Below, piece by piece: positions 44,499 through 53,384 of a DNA stretch of 64,000 bases (its first letter is position 1; the number at the start of each line of letters is the position of its first letter). Below the pieces are notes generated by a model. The model was not told where the DNA came from. It saw nothing but the letters and a program-made list of their open reading frames with translations, and ran no database searches. Both the position numbers and the translations under genes were made by a program. The stretch is from Streptomyces sp. NBC_01241 (GTDB taxonomy: Bacteria; Actinomycetota; Actinomycetes; Streptomycetales; Streptomycetaceae), in the NCBI RefSeq assembly GCF_041435435.1, contig NZ_CP108494.1, positions 6,916,501 to 6,980,500 of the forward strand, in the 5' to 3' direction.

Positions 44499-46058
44499 CT
44501 ACGAGAACGCGTTACCGGTCGCGCAGTCGGCGGGCGAGGTCCCCGGGTCCGTCAGCGCGAGGCCGAGTTGGGCGCGTTCGGTGACCCAGCGGCTCGGGCG
44601 GTGGCGGGGGTCGCCCGTCGTGCGGTGCAGCGCCCGGTGCAGCTCCAGCATCCGCTCGGCGCCGATCCGGTCGCCCCAGGTCAATGGGCCGACGGGGTAG
44701 CCGAGCCCGGCCGTGACGGCCAGGTCGATATCGGCGGGGGAGGCGATCGAGCGCTCCGCGATCCCCGCCGCGACCGACACGATCGAGGCCAGCAGCCGCT
44801 GAGCGACCGAGCCCGCGGTGTCCCGTACCACCGTGACCGCGTACGGCTCGTCGCCGTCCGCCGCCCGGGCCAGCACCGCGCGGGCGTCGCGCGCGGCGGC
44901 CGGATCCACCGCCGGGGTCACAGCTAGCACCCGGCGCCGGCCGGCCGGCGGCAGCGGGTCGACGCCGAGGGTGCGCCCCGCGGGCAGCCGGTGCGCGGCG
45001 ACCGCGGCAGCCACCGTGGTGCCCCAGACCGGAACCAGGACCAGGGCCTCGGCGGACGGCTCCGTGCCCGTCTCGACGACGGCGCCCGCAGCGGTCAGCG
45101 CCTCGCGCAGCGCCGTCGCGTCCCGGCCCTGCGGCGCGGCGCCGTGGACGAACACCGGGCGGTCGGTGTCACCCGTGACCGGCGGTTCCGGGACCGGGGC
45201 GGGCGCCTCGGGGCCGTACGCGAACCAGCCCTGCCCGGTCTTGCGGCCGTGCAGCCCGGCGGCGACCCGGTTCGGAGTGAGGTAGGAGGGGCGGAGCCGG
45301 TCCGCGTACCGGAAGCCCTGCCAGATCGAGTCGATCACCGCGGCCGTCACATCCAGACCGGTGAGGTCCATCAGCTCGAACGGGCCCATCCGCAGGCCGA
45401 GGACGTCACGGGCGATCCGGTCGATGTCCGCCGGGGCGGCGACCGTCTCCTCCAGCAGGGCGAGGGCCTCGGTCACCAGGCCGCGCCCGGCGTGGTTGAC
45501 CAGGAAGCCGGGGGTGTCGGCGACCGTGACCGCGCGGTGTCCGCAGCTTTCGACGAGTGCGGTGAGGGCCGGCGGGATCTCCGGGCGGGTGGCCGCGCCC
45601 GGCACGATCTCGACGATCTTCATCAGCGGTACCGGGTTGAAGAAGTGCAGCCCGGCCAGGCGCGTCGGATCCTTCAGCGCCGCCGCGATCCGGGTGACCG
45701 ACAAGGACGAGGTGTTGGTCGCGAAGACGGCCGTCGCGGGCAGCGCCTGCTCCAGCCGGCCGAAGACCTCCGTCTTGGTGCCGAGGTCCTCCCGTACGGC
45801 CTCGACGACCAGCTCGACGTCCGGTCCCTGTGCCCACGGGTCGTCCAGCGGGATCAGCCGCTCCAGGGCGGCGGCACGGTCCTCGGCGGACATCCGGCCC
45901 TTCTGCACGGCCCGTTCGAGCATGGACCGTACGAAGTCCACGGCGGCCGTCACCGCCTCCGTACGTACGTCGCACAGCTCGACGGTGTGTCCGGCGGTCG
46001 CCGCCCACTGGGCGATGCCGCGGCCCATGGCCCCGGCGCCGACGATCCTGATACGCAT
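44499..46058 (-). CDS. 3-Hydroxyacyl-CoA dehydrogenase with duplicated C-terminal domain
   Basis: A 519-residue NAD-dependent dehydrogenase of beta-oxidation type. Rossmann motif: RIRIVGAGAMGRGIAQWAATAG. Catalytic: FATNTSSLSVTRIA, LAGLHFFNPVPLMKIVEIVPG (HxFNP His). Two C-terminal HCDH domains follow, the first DTPGFLVNHAGRGLVTEALA, the second LASIVSVAAGIAERSI. This PaaH-like length suggests phenylacetate or fatty acid breakdown. The thiolase next to it survives only as a tail (46226-46321). Confidence 0.92.
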   Translation of the reverse strand: MRIRIVGAGAMGRGIAQWAATAGHTVELCDVRTEAVTAAVDFVRSMLERAVQKGRMSAEDRAAALERLIPLDDPWAQGPDVELVVEAVREDLGTKTEVFGRLEQALPATAVFATNTSSLSVTRIAAALKDPTRLAGLHFFNPVPLMKIVEIVPGAATRPEIPPALTALVESCGHRAVTVADTPGFLVNHAGRGLVTEALALLEETVAAPADIDRIARDVLGLRMGPFELMDLTGLDVTAAVIDSIWQGFRYADRLRPSYLTPNRVAAGLHGRKTGQGWFAYGPEAPAPVPEPPVTGDTDRPVFVHGAAPQGRDATALREALTAAGAVVETGTEPSAEALVLVPVWGTTVAAAVAAHRLPAGRTLGVDPLPPAGRRRVLAVTPAVDPAAARDARAVLARAADGDEPYAVTVVRDTAGSVAQRLLASIVSVAAGIAERSIASPADIDLAVTAGLGYPVGPLTWGDRIGAERMLELHRALHRTTGDPRHRPSRWVTERAQLGLALTDPGTSPADCATGNAFS

Positions 46059-46144
46059 GGCAGTTGCGGTCCTCTCAGGGTGTGACCAGTGATCGGGGTG
46101 TGACATGTGATCGGGTGCGTGGTGATGGTGACATGTGATGCGTC

Positions 46145-46225
46145 TCAGCGAAGATAGACGCGGTCCGGGTCCACGTCCTCACGCAGCAGCCGCAGTTCGG
46201 CCGCGGTCGGCGGCGGTACGGTCCC
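46145..46225 (-). pseudogene. Unidentified gene tail (C-terminal 26 codons)
   Basis: Minus-strand frame ends at TGA 46145-46147 after RTVPPPTAAELRLLREDVDP and DRVYLR. Codon use looks coding but there is no start or further sequence; the frame meets the thiolase tail head to head at about 46225. Family not recognised. Confidence 0.4.
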
Positions 46226-46321
46226 GAGCTGAACCGCCGCGAGGCCCGGTACGGCCTGGAGATCATGTGCATCGGTGGTGGACAGGGCCTCGCCGCGATC
46301 TTCGAGCGCATCGAGGCCTGA
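46226..46321 (+). pseudogene. Thiolase (acetyl-CoA acetyltransferase) C-terminal remnant
   Basis: Reads ELNRREARYGLEIMCIGGGQ and then GLAAIFERIEA before TGA 46319-46321. This is the conserved thiolase C-terminus including the catalytic C-x-G-G-G motif. The remaining roughly 360 residues are absent. It lies next to a 3-hydroxyacyl-CoA dehydrogenase gene, a natural partner. Confidence 0.85.
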
Positions 46322-46386
46322 GCCGAGGCGCGGTGCGGTGAGACGCGCCCGGGTCGAGGGCGTGGGCCCGTGGGGCGGCCGGGAAC

Positions 46387-46429
46387 GCGGGGCGGGCCGG
46401 ACGGTGTTCGCCGCCCCGCCCCGCCCCGC
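46387..46429. terminator. GC-rich hairpin between thiolase tail and MFS gene
   Basis: GCGGGGCGGG (46387-46396) can pair with CCCGCCCCGC (46415-46424 or 46420-46429), just after the MFS transporter stop on the minus strand. It could terminate both directions. Confidence 0.6.
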
Positions 46430-46441
46430 GCTCGCGTGGTG

Positions 46442-47911
46442 TCAGCCGACGGCCGTCGTGGGTGCGGCCTCGCTCCGTTCCGTCGCCGGTGGCACCGCGA
46501 GGTGGTCCCGTTCCGCGTCCGGATCGGTCAGCCGGTTCAGCCTGGCCGGTACGTCGAACCCGACCAGCAGCACCACGATCACCGTGCCCGCGAAGGTCAG
46601 CACCGCCAATGCCCGGCCCAGGTCCATTCCGGACGCCAGATGCGCTCCGAGGACCGGGGCCACGGCGCCGCCGAGCGCTCCCACGTTGTACGTGAAGCCC
46701 AGCGCGGCGCCACGGCTCTCGGTCGGGAAGTGCCCGCCGATGTAGCGGGGCAGCAGCCCGGAGATGCCGAAGCTGGTCGCCTGCAGCAGGAAGAGCAGAA
46801 CCCCGAGCAGCAGCAGATTGTTGTGCACGGCGAATACCGGGTACACGAAGGCCAACGAGGCCAGCAGCGTCAGTGCGTACGCCTTCTTCGCGCCGATCCG
46901 GTCACCGAGGAATCCCGCGGTCCAGCAGCCGGCCATGGTGCCGAAGCCCGCGAAGTACAGGACGTCGGTGACCTGGCCGGTGGTGTAGCCGAGTTCGGTC
47001 TTCAGATACGTGGGCAGCAGCGCCTGGATCGGCCACGAGTACAGGAACGCGAAGAACAGCGTCACGATCATCGACAGGTACAGCACCCAGCTCCGCTTCC
47101 CGCCGAGCTGCACCGCGAACGCGACGAGCGCGAGTCCGGCGACCACCGAGAGCACCGGAACCATTCCGGCACCGCCCGGCGTGAAGACCAGGAAGAGCGA
47201 GACGGTGGCGAGGACGACCAGGACGGTGTTGACGACGGCCCTGCCGCGCGTCACGAACAGCGGCCGGAACGGGTTGGGCTCGGCTCCCTTGTCCGCGACC
47301 GTCTTCGTCCACTCCTCGGCCTCCGGCAGCGCGCGCCGCATCCACAGTGCGATGGCGATCGGGATCAGGCCGATGTAGAACATCCACCGCCAGCCGAGCG
47401 ACGGCACCACCCAGTTGTAGACCTGCGCCGCGAGCACCGAGCCGACCGAGAAACCGGAGATCAGGAAGCCGCTGGCCCGGCTGCGGAGCCTCGCCGGCCA
47501 GCTCTCCATGACGTACGTGGCGCTGGCGCTGTACTCACCGGCCATGCCCATGCCGATGGCGAGCCGCGCGGCGAACAGGCTCTGGTAGTTCCAGGCGAAT
47601 CCGCAGGCGAAGGTGCCGAGCGAGTACAGCAGGATGCTCAGGATCATGGAGAACTTGCGGCCGTACCGGTCGCCGAGGGCGCCGAGTACCGCCCCGCCGA
47701 GCCAGCGGGTGATGAACGCACCGGAGATCAGGCTGGCGGCCTGCACCGTGCTCAGGCCGAAGTCGTCACTGATCTCGGTGAGGACGAGCGTGATCAGCAC
47801 GAAGTCGAAGCCGTCGAGGACATAGCCGATCCAGGCGGCCAGGAACGACTTCCACTGGGTACCGCTCACCTCGCGGTACCAGGGGAGCGTGGGGGGTGTT
47901 GTGCTGTGCAC
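46442..47911 (-). CDS. nanT: MFS transporter, sialate:H+ symporter (NanT) type
   Basis: Major facilitator of 489 residues with about 12 to 14 membrane helices. The NanT/SHS family pattern is FLAAWIGYVLDGFDFVLITL, GDRYGRKFSMILSILLYS, GMGMAGEYSASATYVMESWP and ISGLLPRYIGGHFPTESRGA. The neighbours nanE, nanK and nanA make sialic acid the likely substrate. GTG 47911 has GGAG 5 nt upstream. It lies 63 bp downstream of nanE, same strand, so the last gene of the operon. Confidence 0.88.
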   Translation of the reverse strand: MHSTTPPTLPWYREVSGTQWKSFLAAWIGYVLDGFDFVLITLVLTEISDDFGLSTVQAASLISGAFITRWLGGAVLGALGDRYGRKFSMILSILLYSLGTFACGFAWNYQSLFAARLAIGMGMAGEYSASATYVMESWPARLRSRASGFLISGFSVGSVLAAQVYNWVVPSLGWRWMFYIGLIPIAIALWMRRALPEAEEWTKTVADKGAEPNPFRPLFVTRGRAVVNTVLVVLATVSLFLVFTPGGAGMVPVLSVVAGLALVAFAVQLGGKRSWVLYLSMIVTLFFAFLYSWPIQALLPTYLKTELGYTTGQVTDVLYFAGFGTMAGCWTAGFLGDRIGAKKAYALTLLASLAFVYPVFAVHNNLLLLGVLLFLLQATSFGISGLLPRYIGGHFPTESRGAALGFTYNVGALGGAVAPVLGAHLASGMDLGRALAVLTFAGTVIVVLLVGFDVPARLNRLTDPDAERDHLAVPPATERSEAAPTTAVG

Positions 47912-47974
47912 GGTGACTCCAGGATGCGGGACGGCACTCGCCTTTGAGTGGCCGGCCCGCGTGGTGGGGAGGGA

Positions 47975-48655
47975 TCAGGGCCGGGTCATGCCTGCGACGA
48001 AGCGGGTGGTCAGGGCGGTGGGGGCGGTGATGGCCGTGCCGACGACGACGCTGTGGGCGCCGCGGGCCAGGGCTTCGGCGGCGTCCTCGGGGGTGTTGAT
48101 ACGGCCTTCGGCGACCACGGGGACATCGATCGCGGTGGAGAGCGCGGCGACCAGGTCGAGATCGGGGCCGGTCTGCTTCGGTGTGCCGGGCACGTAGCCG
48201 GAGAGGGTGGTGGAGACGAAGTCAGCGCCCTGCCCGGCCGCGGTGACGCCCTCGGCGAGCGTGGAGACATCGGCCATGACCAGGGCGCCCGCCGCGTGGA
48301 CCGCCATGACCAGCTCGGCGAAGGTGGAGCCGTCGGGGCGCGGCCGGTCGGTGGCGTCCGCGGCGACGACGGCGGCACCGGCCTCGGCGACGGCCAGGGC
48401 GTGCCGGACGGTCGGGGTGATGTAGACGCCGACGTCGCCGTCCTTCCACAGACCGATGACCGGCAGATCCACGGCCTCGACGATCGCGGCGACGACCTCC
48501 GGCTCGTTGGCGCGGATCGCGGCGCAGCCACCGGCGACGGCCGACCGGGCGAGCCGGACGAGGGTGCCGGTCTCCCGCATCGGGTCGCCGGGAGGTGCCT
48601 GACAGGACACGATCAGCTTGCCCTGGAGGGAATCGGCCAGTTCCTGTGCGGTCAT
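47975..48655 (-). CDS. nanE: N-acetylmannosamine-6-phosphate 2-epimerase NanE
   Basis: TIM-barrel epimerase converting ManNAc-6-P to GlcNAc-6-P, 226 residues. Features: LIVSCQAPPGDPMRETGTLV, GCAAIRANEPEVVAAI, VIGLWKDGDVGVYITPT, DATDRPRPDGSTF and VVAEGRINTPEDAAEALARG. The catalytic Lys is in the IGLWKD segment. Start Met 48655 overlaps the nanK stop (ATGA). With NanA and NanK it channels sialic acid to amino-sugar metabolism (NagA/NagB not in window). Confidence 0.94.
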   Translation of the reverse strand: MTAQELADSLQGKLIVSCQAPPGDPMRETGTLVRLARSAVAGGCAAIRANEPEVVAAIVEAVDLPVIGLWKDGDVGVYITPTVRHALAVAEAGAAVVAADATDRPRPDGSTFAELVMAVHAAGALVMADVSTLAEGVTAAGQGADFVSTTLSGYVPGTPKQTGPDLDLVAALSTAIDVPVVAEGRINTPEDAAEALARGAHSVVVGTAITAPTALTTRFVAGMTRP

Positions 48656-49632
48656 CGAGGGGCTCCCAGGTGGTGGAGGGGAAGGGTGGTGGTCAGGGCG
48701 GCGGCGCCCAGTACGGCCGCGTCGGCGCCGAACAGCGGTGGCTCGGGTACGAGCCCGCGCAGCGGCGGCATCAGCTCCGCTGCGAAGGCCGCGGCCAGGG
48801 CGTCCCCGTACAGCGGGCCGATCCGCGGCACTCCGCCGCCGACGACGACCCGGTCCGGTCCCAGGGCGTTGGCGAGCCCGCCGAGCACATGGCCGGTGGC
48901 GGCCGCGCCGGTGGTGATGGCGCGGACGGCGGCCGCGTCGCCCCGCGCGGCACGGGCGGCGACGGTTTCGAGCCGGTCCACGGGGGAGCCGGTCAGCCGC
49001 TCGTAGTGGGCGGCGATGCCGGGTCCGGAGGCGATGACCTCCAGATGCCCGGTGGCGCCGCAGGTACAGGGCAGTCCGGCCGCCTCGGGGCTGGGCAGAT
49101 GGCCGAGGTGCCCGGCGATACCGGCGGCGCCGTGCAGCATCCGCCCGTCGACGGCGATGGCGCCGCCCACCCCCGTACCGATGGCCGCGAACAGCAACGA
49201 GCCGTGTCCCGTCGACCCGCGACCGGGCTCCGGGGCGTTCAGCGCCGCCAGTTCCGGTCCGGCCGTGGCCCGTACGTCGTTGTCGCAGGCCACCGGGGAC
49301 CCGGTACGGTCCGCGAGGCCGGTGCCCAGCGCGGTGCCCGCCCAGTCGCGGATGGCGTCGGTGGCACTGGTGACCATGCCGGTACGGGGATCGACGACCC
49401 CGGCGGCGGCGACGCCGATCGCCGTGGCCTGCCGTCCCGGATCGACGGTGCCGACGGCCTCGGCCAGTGCGTCCAGCACGGCCGGCGCGCCGTCCCGGGC
49501 CGGGGTGGGCCGGGTGTGCCTGGCCAGGACCGCGCCGTCCGCGCCGAAGAGCGCGGCGGCGATCTTCGTACCGCCGAGATCGAGGCCGATCACGGTGGCG
49601 CCGGTGCCGGCGTACAGGGGGGCGGAGTTCAT
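48652..49632 (-). CDS. nanK: ROK-family N-acetylmannosamine kinase NanK
   Basis: Sugar kinase of 326 residues. ATP motif: VIGLDLGGTKIAAALFG. Catalytic region: VACDNDVRATAGPELAAL. GTGVGG follows in AAIGTGVGGAIAVDG. The zinc-type stretch GHLGHLPSPEAAGLPCTCGA keeps the conserved E/H and part of the Cys set. In the nan operon it most likely phosphorylates ManNAc. ROK proteins also include glucokinases; context decides. Overlaps nanE and nanA at both ends. Confidence 0.9.
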   Translation of the reverse strand: MNSAPLYAGTGATVIGLDLGGTKIAAALFGADGAVLARHTRPTPARDGAPAVLDALAEAVGTVDPGRQATAIGVAAAGVVDPRTGMVTSATDAIRDWAGTALGTGLADRTGSPVACDNDVRATAGPELAALNAPEPGRGSTGHGSLLFAAIGTGVGGAIAVDGRMLHGAAGIAGHLGHLPSPEAAGLPCTCGATGHLEVIASGPGIAAHYERLTGSPVDRLETVAARAARGDAAAVRAITTGAAATGHVLGGLANALGPDRVVVGGGVPRIGPLYGDALAAAFAAELMPPLRGLVPEPPLFGADAAVLGAAALTTTLPLHHLGAPR

Positions 49633-50588
49633 CGGACCGGCGGCAGACCGGCGGCGCGCAGGCGCTGGCCGACCAGGGCGACCGACTCGGCACTCAGCTG
49701 GATCTGCGGGAACGCGGTGTCACCGCACTGGATGACGCCGAGCAGCTGGAGCGCCGCCTTGAACGAGCCGAGCGCCGAGGAGCTGCGGCCCATGTCCGCC
49801 TCCGGCCCGACGTCGACCATGCCGAACAGTTCGACGAGCCGTTCCTGCTCCTTCGTGGCGAGCGCCCAGTTCCCGTCCCGCGCGGCGTCGTACAGCCGGA
49901 CGTACCCGGCCGGGTCGACGTTTCCGATGCCCGGTACGACACCGTCGACCCCGGCCAACAGGGCTGCGTCCACCGTGAGTTCGGAGCCCGTGAGTACGCT
50001 GAAGTGCGGCGCGGGGCCCTCCTTGCGGCCGTCGCGGCCGCCCAGTTCGACGAGCAGCCGGCGCAGCCCGCCCTCGTCGCCGCTGCTGTCCTTGAGACCG
50101 GCCAGGGTGCCGTCCTCGGCGAGTTCGCGGACCAGTGCGGCGGAGAGCTTGCTGTGCACCGCGACCGGGATGTCGTACGCGAACAGCGGCAGGTCGACTG
50201 CCGCGCGCAGCCGCCGGAAGTGCTGGGCGATCTCCTTGCCGTGGGTGCGGGTGTAGAACGGCGCGGTCGCGACCAGGGCGTTCGCACCCAGCTCGGCGGC
50301 GGACCTGGCGTTCTCGATCACGCGTGCGGTGGTGGTGTCGATGACACCGGCCAGCACCGGCACCCGGCCGTCGGTCACGTTGACCACGGTCTCCAGCGTC
50401 GTGGCGCGCTGTTCATCAGTGAGGTACGCGACCTCGCTGGTGGATCCGAGCGCGAACAGTCCGTGCACACCACCGCCGATGAGGTGCTCGACGAGCCGGG
50501 CGAGGGACGCGGTGTCGACCTCTCCCTGGTGGTCGAGCGGGGTGCAGACCGGCGGGACGACGCCGTGCAGGGGTGCGGTCAGAGACAT
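49629..50588 (-). CDS. nanA: N-acetylneuraminate lyase / DHDPS family (NanA)
   Basis: Class I aldolase of 319 residues, likely splitting N-acetylneuraminate to ManNAc and pyruvate. It has the family's GSTSEVAYLT motif (pyruvate carboxylate binding), Tyr in PLFAYDIPVAVH and the Schiff-base Lys in LAGLKDSSGDEGG. The DHDPS family covers several substrates; nanE, nanK and a transporter alongside favour sialic acid. First gene of the minus-strand operon; the divergent GntR regulator starts 158 bp away. Confidence 0.88.
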   Translation of the reverse strand: MSLTAPLHGVVPPVCTPLDHQGEVDTASLARLVEHLIGGGVHGLFALGSTSEVAYLTDEQRATTLETVVNVTDGRVPVLAGVIDTTTARVIENARSAAELGANALVATAPFYTRTHGKEIAQHFRRLRAAVDLPLFAYDIPVAVHSKLSAALVRELAEDGTLAGLKDSSGDEGGLRRLLVELGGRDGRKEGPAPHFSVLTGSELTVDAALLAGVDGVVPGIGNVDPAGYVRLYDAARDGNWALATKEQERLVELFGMVDVGPEADMGRSSSALGSFKAALQLLGVIQCGDTAFPQIQLSAESVALVGQRLRAAGLPPVR

Positions 50589-50655
50589 GGTGAGGGCTCC
50601 AGCTTGGTCGATGCACCGATCCGTGGCCCGAAGCGGCTGCACGGAGCGAGACATG

Positions 50656-50670
50656 AGACGTAAGATGTCC
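50656..50670 (+). promoter_or_regulatory. Predicted GntR operator site 1 (nanA/gntR1 intergenic)
   Basis: AGACGTAAGATGTCC between the divergent nanA and gntR1 genes. It differs from site 2 (59398) in one base and matches the reverse complement of site 3 (60336) in 13 of 15 positions. Related ATGTC half-sites sit beside it (ATGTCTGG at 50672). FadR-type regulators bind such short inverted sites. Confidence 0.75.
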
Positions 50671-50745
50671 TATGTCTGGCCTCACCTTAAACAGATGCCC
50701 CTGCGACCGGTCAAGGGGCAATCGCACCTCAATCAGGAGGACGTA

Positions 50746-51450
50746 GTGGCGCGCCCCACCATGGCTCAGGACATAGAGCGTCGGCTCAAGGAACTGATCC
50801 TGGAGCGCGGGCTCGGCCCCGGCGACGTGCTGCCCACCGAGGCCGAACTGATGGATCTCTTCGGCGTGGGCCGGGTGTCGGTGCGCGAGGCCCTCAAGGC
50901 GCTCCAGGCTGTCAATGTCGTGGAGATCCGCCGCGGCTTCGGCACCTTCGTCGGGTCGCTCTCCCTGTCGCCCTTCGCCGAGGGGCTCGCCTTCCGGGCC
51001 GCTGTCCGTCACCGGCAGGGCGAGCCGGGCCTCTTCGAGCTGATGAAGGTGCGGGAGGCGTTGGAGACGGGCCTGGTCGGCGCCGTCACGGCCGGTATCC
51101 CCGACGAGGATCTCGACGTGCTGCGCGGCCTCGTGGCGACGATGGAGGCGGAGGCGAGCCGTGACGGCCGGGTGGCGCGCGGCACCGACCGCGCCTTCCA
51201 CCTCGCGCTCTACGCCTCACTCGACAACCACCTGCTCAGCGAGGTGCTGGACGCCTTCTGGGCGGCCATGGACCGGGTGCGCGAGGACCTCGACGACGGC
51301 CATCAGGATCCGGTGACCACCTGTGCCCAGCACCGCGAGATCGTCGCCGCGGTCGCGGCGGCCGACGGCGAACGCGCGGTACGCGCCATGCGTACCCACT
51401 TCGACGGCATCCGCACCCGTCTCGAACCGTCACCGGCCCCGGGGCTGTAA
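50746..51450 (+). CDS. FadR-type GntR regulator of the nan operon
   Basis: A 234-residue regulator. GntR winged HTH at residues 5-70 (MAQDIERRLKELILERGLGP, LPTEAELMDLFGVGRVSVRE, GFGTFVGSL) is followed by an FCD ligand-binding domain with metal/ligand residues (REALETGLVGAV, DRAFHLALYASL, QHREIVAAV). GTG 50746 has CAGGAGG 5 nt upstream. Divergent from nanA with operator site 1 between them, so very likely the local sialic acid regulator. Confidence 0.92.
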   Translation: MARPTMAQDIERRLKELILERGLGPGDVLPTEAELMDLFGVGRVSVREALKALQAVNVVEIRRGFGTFVGSLSLSPFAEGLAFRAAVRHRQGEPGLFELMKVREALETGLVGAVTAGIPDEDLDVLRGLVATMEAEASRDGRVARGTDRAFHLALYASLDNHLLSEVLDAFWAAMDRVREDLDDGHQDPVTTCAQHREIVAAVAAADGERAVRAMRTHFDGIRTRLEPSPAPGL

Positions 51451-51530
51451 CCGCCCACGTGACCGTCACCGGCCTCGTGGCCGGGCGGCCGAGGCGCTGA
51501 GGGAGGGTGACCGGGGGACTTGCGCCCCGG

Positions 51531-52121
51531 TCACCTTCCCTCGGCTGTCCCCGTGACTGCGGCGACCGCCATCCGTACCGCCCGTTCCGTCATCACCACG
51601 TCGTCGTCGCCCGACTCGATCGCCGTCGTGGCGGCATTGACGATCCCCTGCAGCAGCAGCGCCGTCCGCCGTGGATCCTCCTCGCCCAGCTCGGTGAGCG
51701 CGCCGATCAGCGGGGTGAGCAGTTCCCGGTGCGCCCGCACCGCGCTCTCCCGCACCACCGCCGCGTCCCGGACCCCGGCCAGGGCCTGGGCGATCCGGTG
51801 CTCCCCGACGCGGACCAGCTCCAGCTGGGACGACACATACGCGGCGATCTTCTCCTCGGGCGTACCGGCCGCCGACATGCGGGACCGGATGGCATCCGTC
51901 CAGCGCGGCATCGCGTCCTCGACGACCGCGGCGAGCAGCTCGGGGCGGCCGGGAAAGTACTTGTACACGCTGTTGCGGGCGAGGCCGGTGGCTCTGGCGA
52001 CCGCCGTGAACGTCACGGCCTCGGCGTCGCCGCCCTCCAGTAGTTCGCGCGCCGCCCGCACCAGGGCCAGCCGCTGCTGGGCATGGTGCTCGGCGACCGT
52101 AGCGGCTCTGATCCTGGGCAT
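51531..52121 (-). CDS. TetR-family transcriptional regulator
   Basis: A 196-residue TetR regulator. The HTH spans about 10-55: HHAQQRLALVRAARELLEGG, VTFTAVARATGLARNSVYKY and FPGRPELLAAVV. A variable all-helical ligand domain follows. Divergent from a two-gene ABC exporter with two palindromic operators in between, so it probably represses both. GTG 52127 is an alternative start. Confidence 0.92.
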   Translation of the reverse strand: MPRIRAATVAEHHAQQRLALVRAARELLEGGDAEAVTFTAVARATGLARNSVYKYFPGRPELLAAVVEDAMPRWTDAIRSRMSAAGTPEEKIAAYVSSQLELVRVGEHRIAQALAGVRDAAVVRESAVRAHRELLTPLIGALTELGEEDPRRTALLLQGIVNAATTAIESGDDDVVMTERAVRMAVAAVTGTAEGR

Positions 52122-52187
52122 CCGCACAGTCTAGAAGCCCCCGGCCGCCAGGGCCTGATCCGCCGGACGAGCCCTGGAACCCCCCAC

Positions 52188-52208
52188 TTAGCGACGCCGC
52201 GTCGCCAT
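52188..52208. promoter_or_regulatory. TetR operator copy 1
   Basis: TTAGCGACG-CCG-CGTCGCCAT, an imperfect palindrome with 9-bp arms (7 of 9 matching) in the tetR/ABC intergenic region. Confidence 0.7.
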
Positions 52209-52216
52209 CATCTATC

Positions 52217-52237
52217 TTAGCGACGCATCGTCCCTAA
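52217..52237. promoter_or_regulatory. TetR operator copy 2
   Basis: TTAGCGACG-CAT-CGTCCCTAA, a palindrome with 9-bp arms (8 of 9 matching), 29 bp from copy 1 and 26 bp before the permease start. Shares the TTAGCGACG arm with copy 1. Confidence 0.8.
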
Positions 52238-52262
52238 CATCGATCCATCGAAGGGAACCGCT

Positions 52263-53384
52263 GTGTTCCTCGCTCTGCTGGAGCTGCGCGCCGCCCGAGG
52301 GCGTTTTCTGCTCATGGGGTCCGTCGTGGTGCTCGTCGCCGCACTCGTCGGCATCGTCTCCGGCTTCACCACCGGTCTCGGCGACGACACCATCTCCGCC
52401 CTGCGCCGCCTCCCGGCCGCGCAGCTGGTCTTCTCCTCGGACGCCCGGTCGGACCAGTTCGCCCGCAGCCTCCTCGACGAAAAGACAGCCGCTGCCTGGC
52501 GCAAGGACGCCGGCACCGACACGACCCCGCTGGGCGTCTCCATCACCCGCGGTACGACGAACCGGGGCGCCGAGGTCGATCTCGCCGCCTTCGGAGTCGA
52601 TCCCGTCGCCTTCCTCAACCCCTCCGTCACCCGGGGCAAGAGCCTCGCGGGCGCGGCGGCCGACAGTGTCGTGATCTCCGCCGAGCTTGCCGACGAGGGC
52701 ATACGCGTCGGGGACACTCTGGTCATCGACCGGCTCGGCATCTCGCTGCGGGTCATCGGGCAGACCGAGCGCCTGAGCTACGGCCATGTGCCCGCCGCCT
52801 ACATCCCGTTGAAGACCTGGCAGCGCATCCGCTTCAGCACCCCCGGCGCTCCGGCCTCCGCGACCGCCACCATCCCCGACCAGTTCAGTGCACTGGCCCT
52901 GCGCTCGCCGGCCAGGACCTCGGCCGCCACCCTCGACGAGCGGCACTCCACCACCACCCTCACCAAGGAGAAGGCGTACGAGGCGGCGCCCGGCTACACC
53001 GGCGAACGCGTCACCATGAACTCGATCCAGGTCTTCCTCTACCTGATCGCCCCTCTGGTCGTCGGCGCCTTCTTCGCTGTCTGGACCGTGCAGCGCCAGC
53101 CCGAACTCGCCCTGCTGCGCGCGCTGGGCGCGTCCCGCCGGCGGCTGCTCGCCCACACCGTGCTCCAGGCGGCCCTGGTCGTCGTCCTCGGGACCGTCGC
53201 GGGCGCCGTACTCGCCGGGGCGGTCGGGCTGCTGGTCGGTGAACAGGTGCCGTTCAGCCTGCCCGCCACCACCCTCGCCGTCACCATGTGCACCGTCGCG
53301 GCCGTCGGTCTCGCGGGCACCGCCCTGACCCTGCGCCGGGTCACCCGAGCCGACCCGCTGACCATGCTGGGAGCCAACCGATGA
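52263..53384 (+). CDS. MacB/FtsX-type ABC transporter permease
   Basis: A 373-residue permease. N-terminal helix (LLMGSVVVLVAALVGIVSGF), a large extracytoplasmic domain (about 45-255) and three C-terminal helices (VFLYLIAPLVVGAFFAVWTV, TVLQAALVVVLGTVAGAVLA, LPATTLAVTMCTVAAVGLAG). ELALLRALGASRRRLLAHTV is the typical FtsX contact helix. GTG 52263. Coupled with its ATPase by ATGA; probably exports a small molecule or peptide or acts in stress resistance. Confidence 0.9.
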   Translation: MFLALLELRAARGRFLLMGSVVVLVAALVGIVSGFTTGLGDDTISALRRLPAAQLVFSSDARSDQFARSLLDEKTAAAWRKDAGTDTTPLGVSITRGTTNRGAEVDLAAFGVDPVAFLNPSVTRGKSLAGAAADSVVISAELADEGIRVGDTLVIDRLGISLRVIGQTERLSYGHVPAAYIPLKTWQRIRFSTPGAPASATATIPDQFSALALRSPARTSAATLDERHSTTTLTKEKAYEAAPGYTGERVTMNSIQVFLYLIAPLVVGAFFAVWTVQRQPELALLRALGASRRRLLAHTVLQAALVVVLGTVAGAVLAGAVGLLVGEQVPFSLPATTLAVTMCTVAAVGLAGTALTLRRVTRADPLTMLGANR

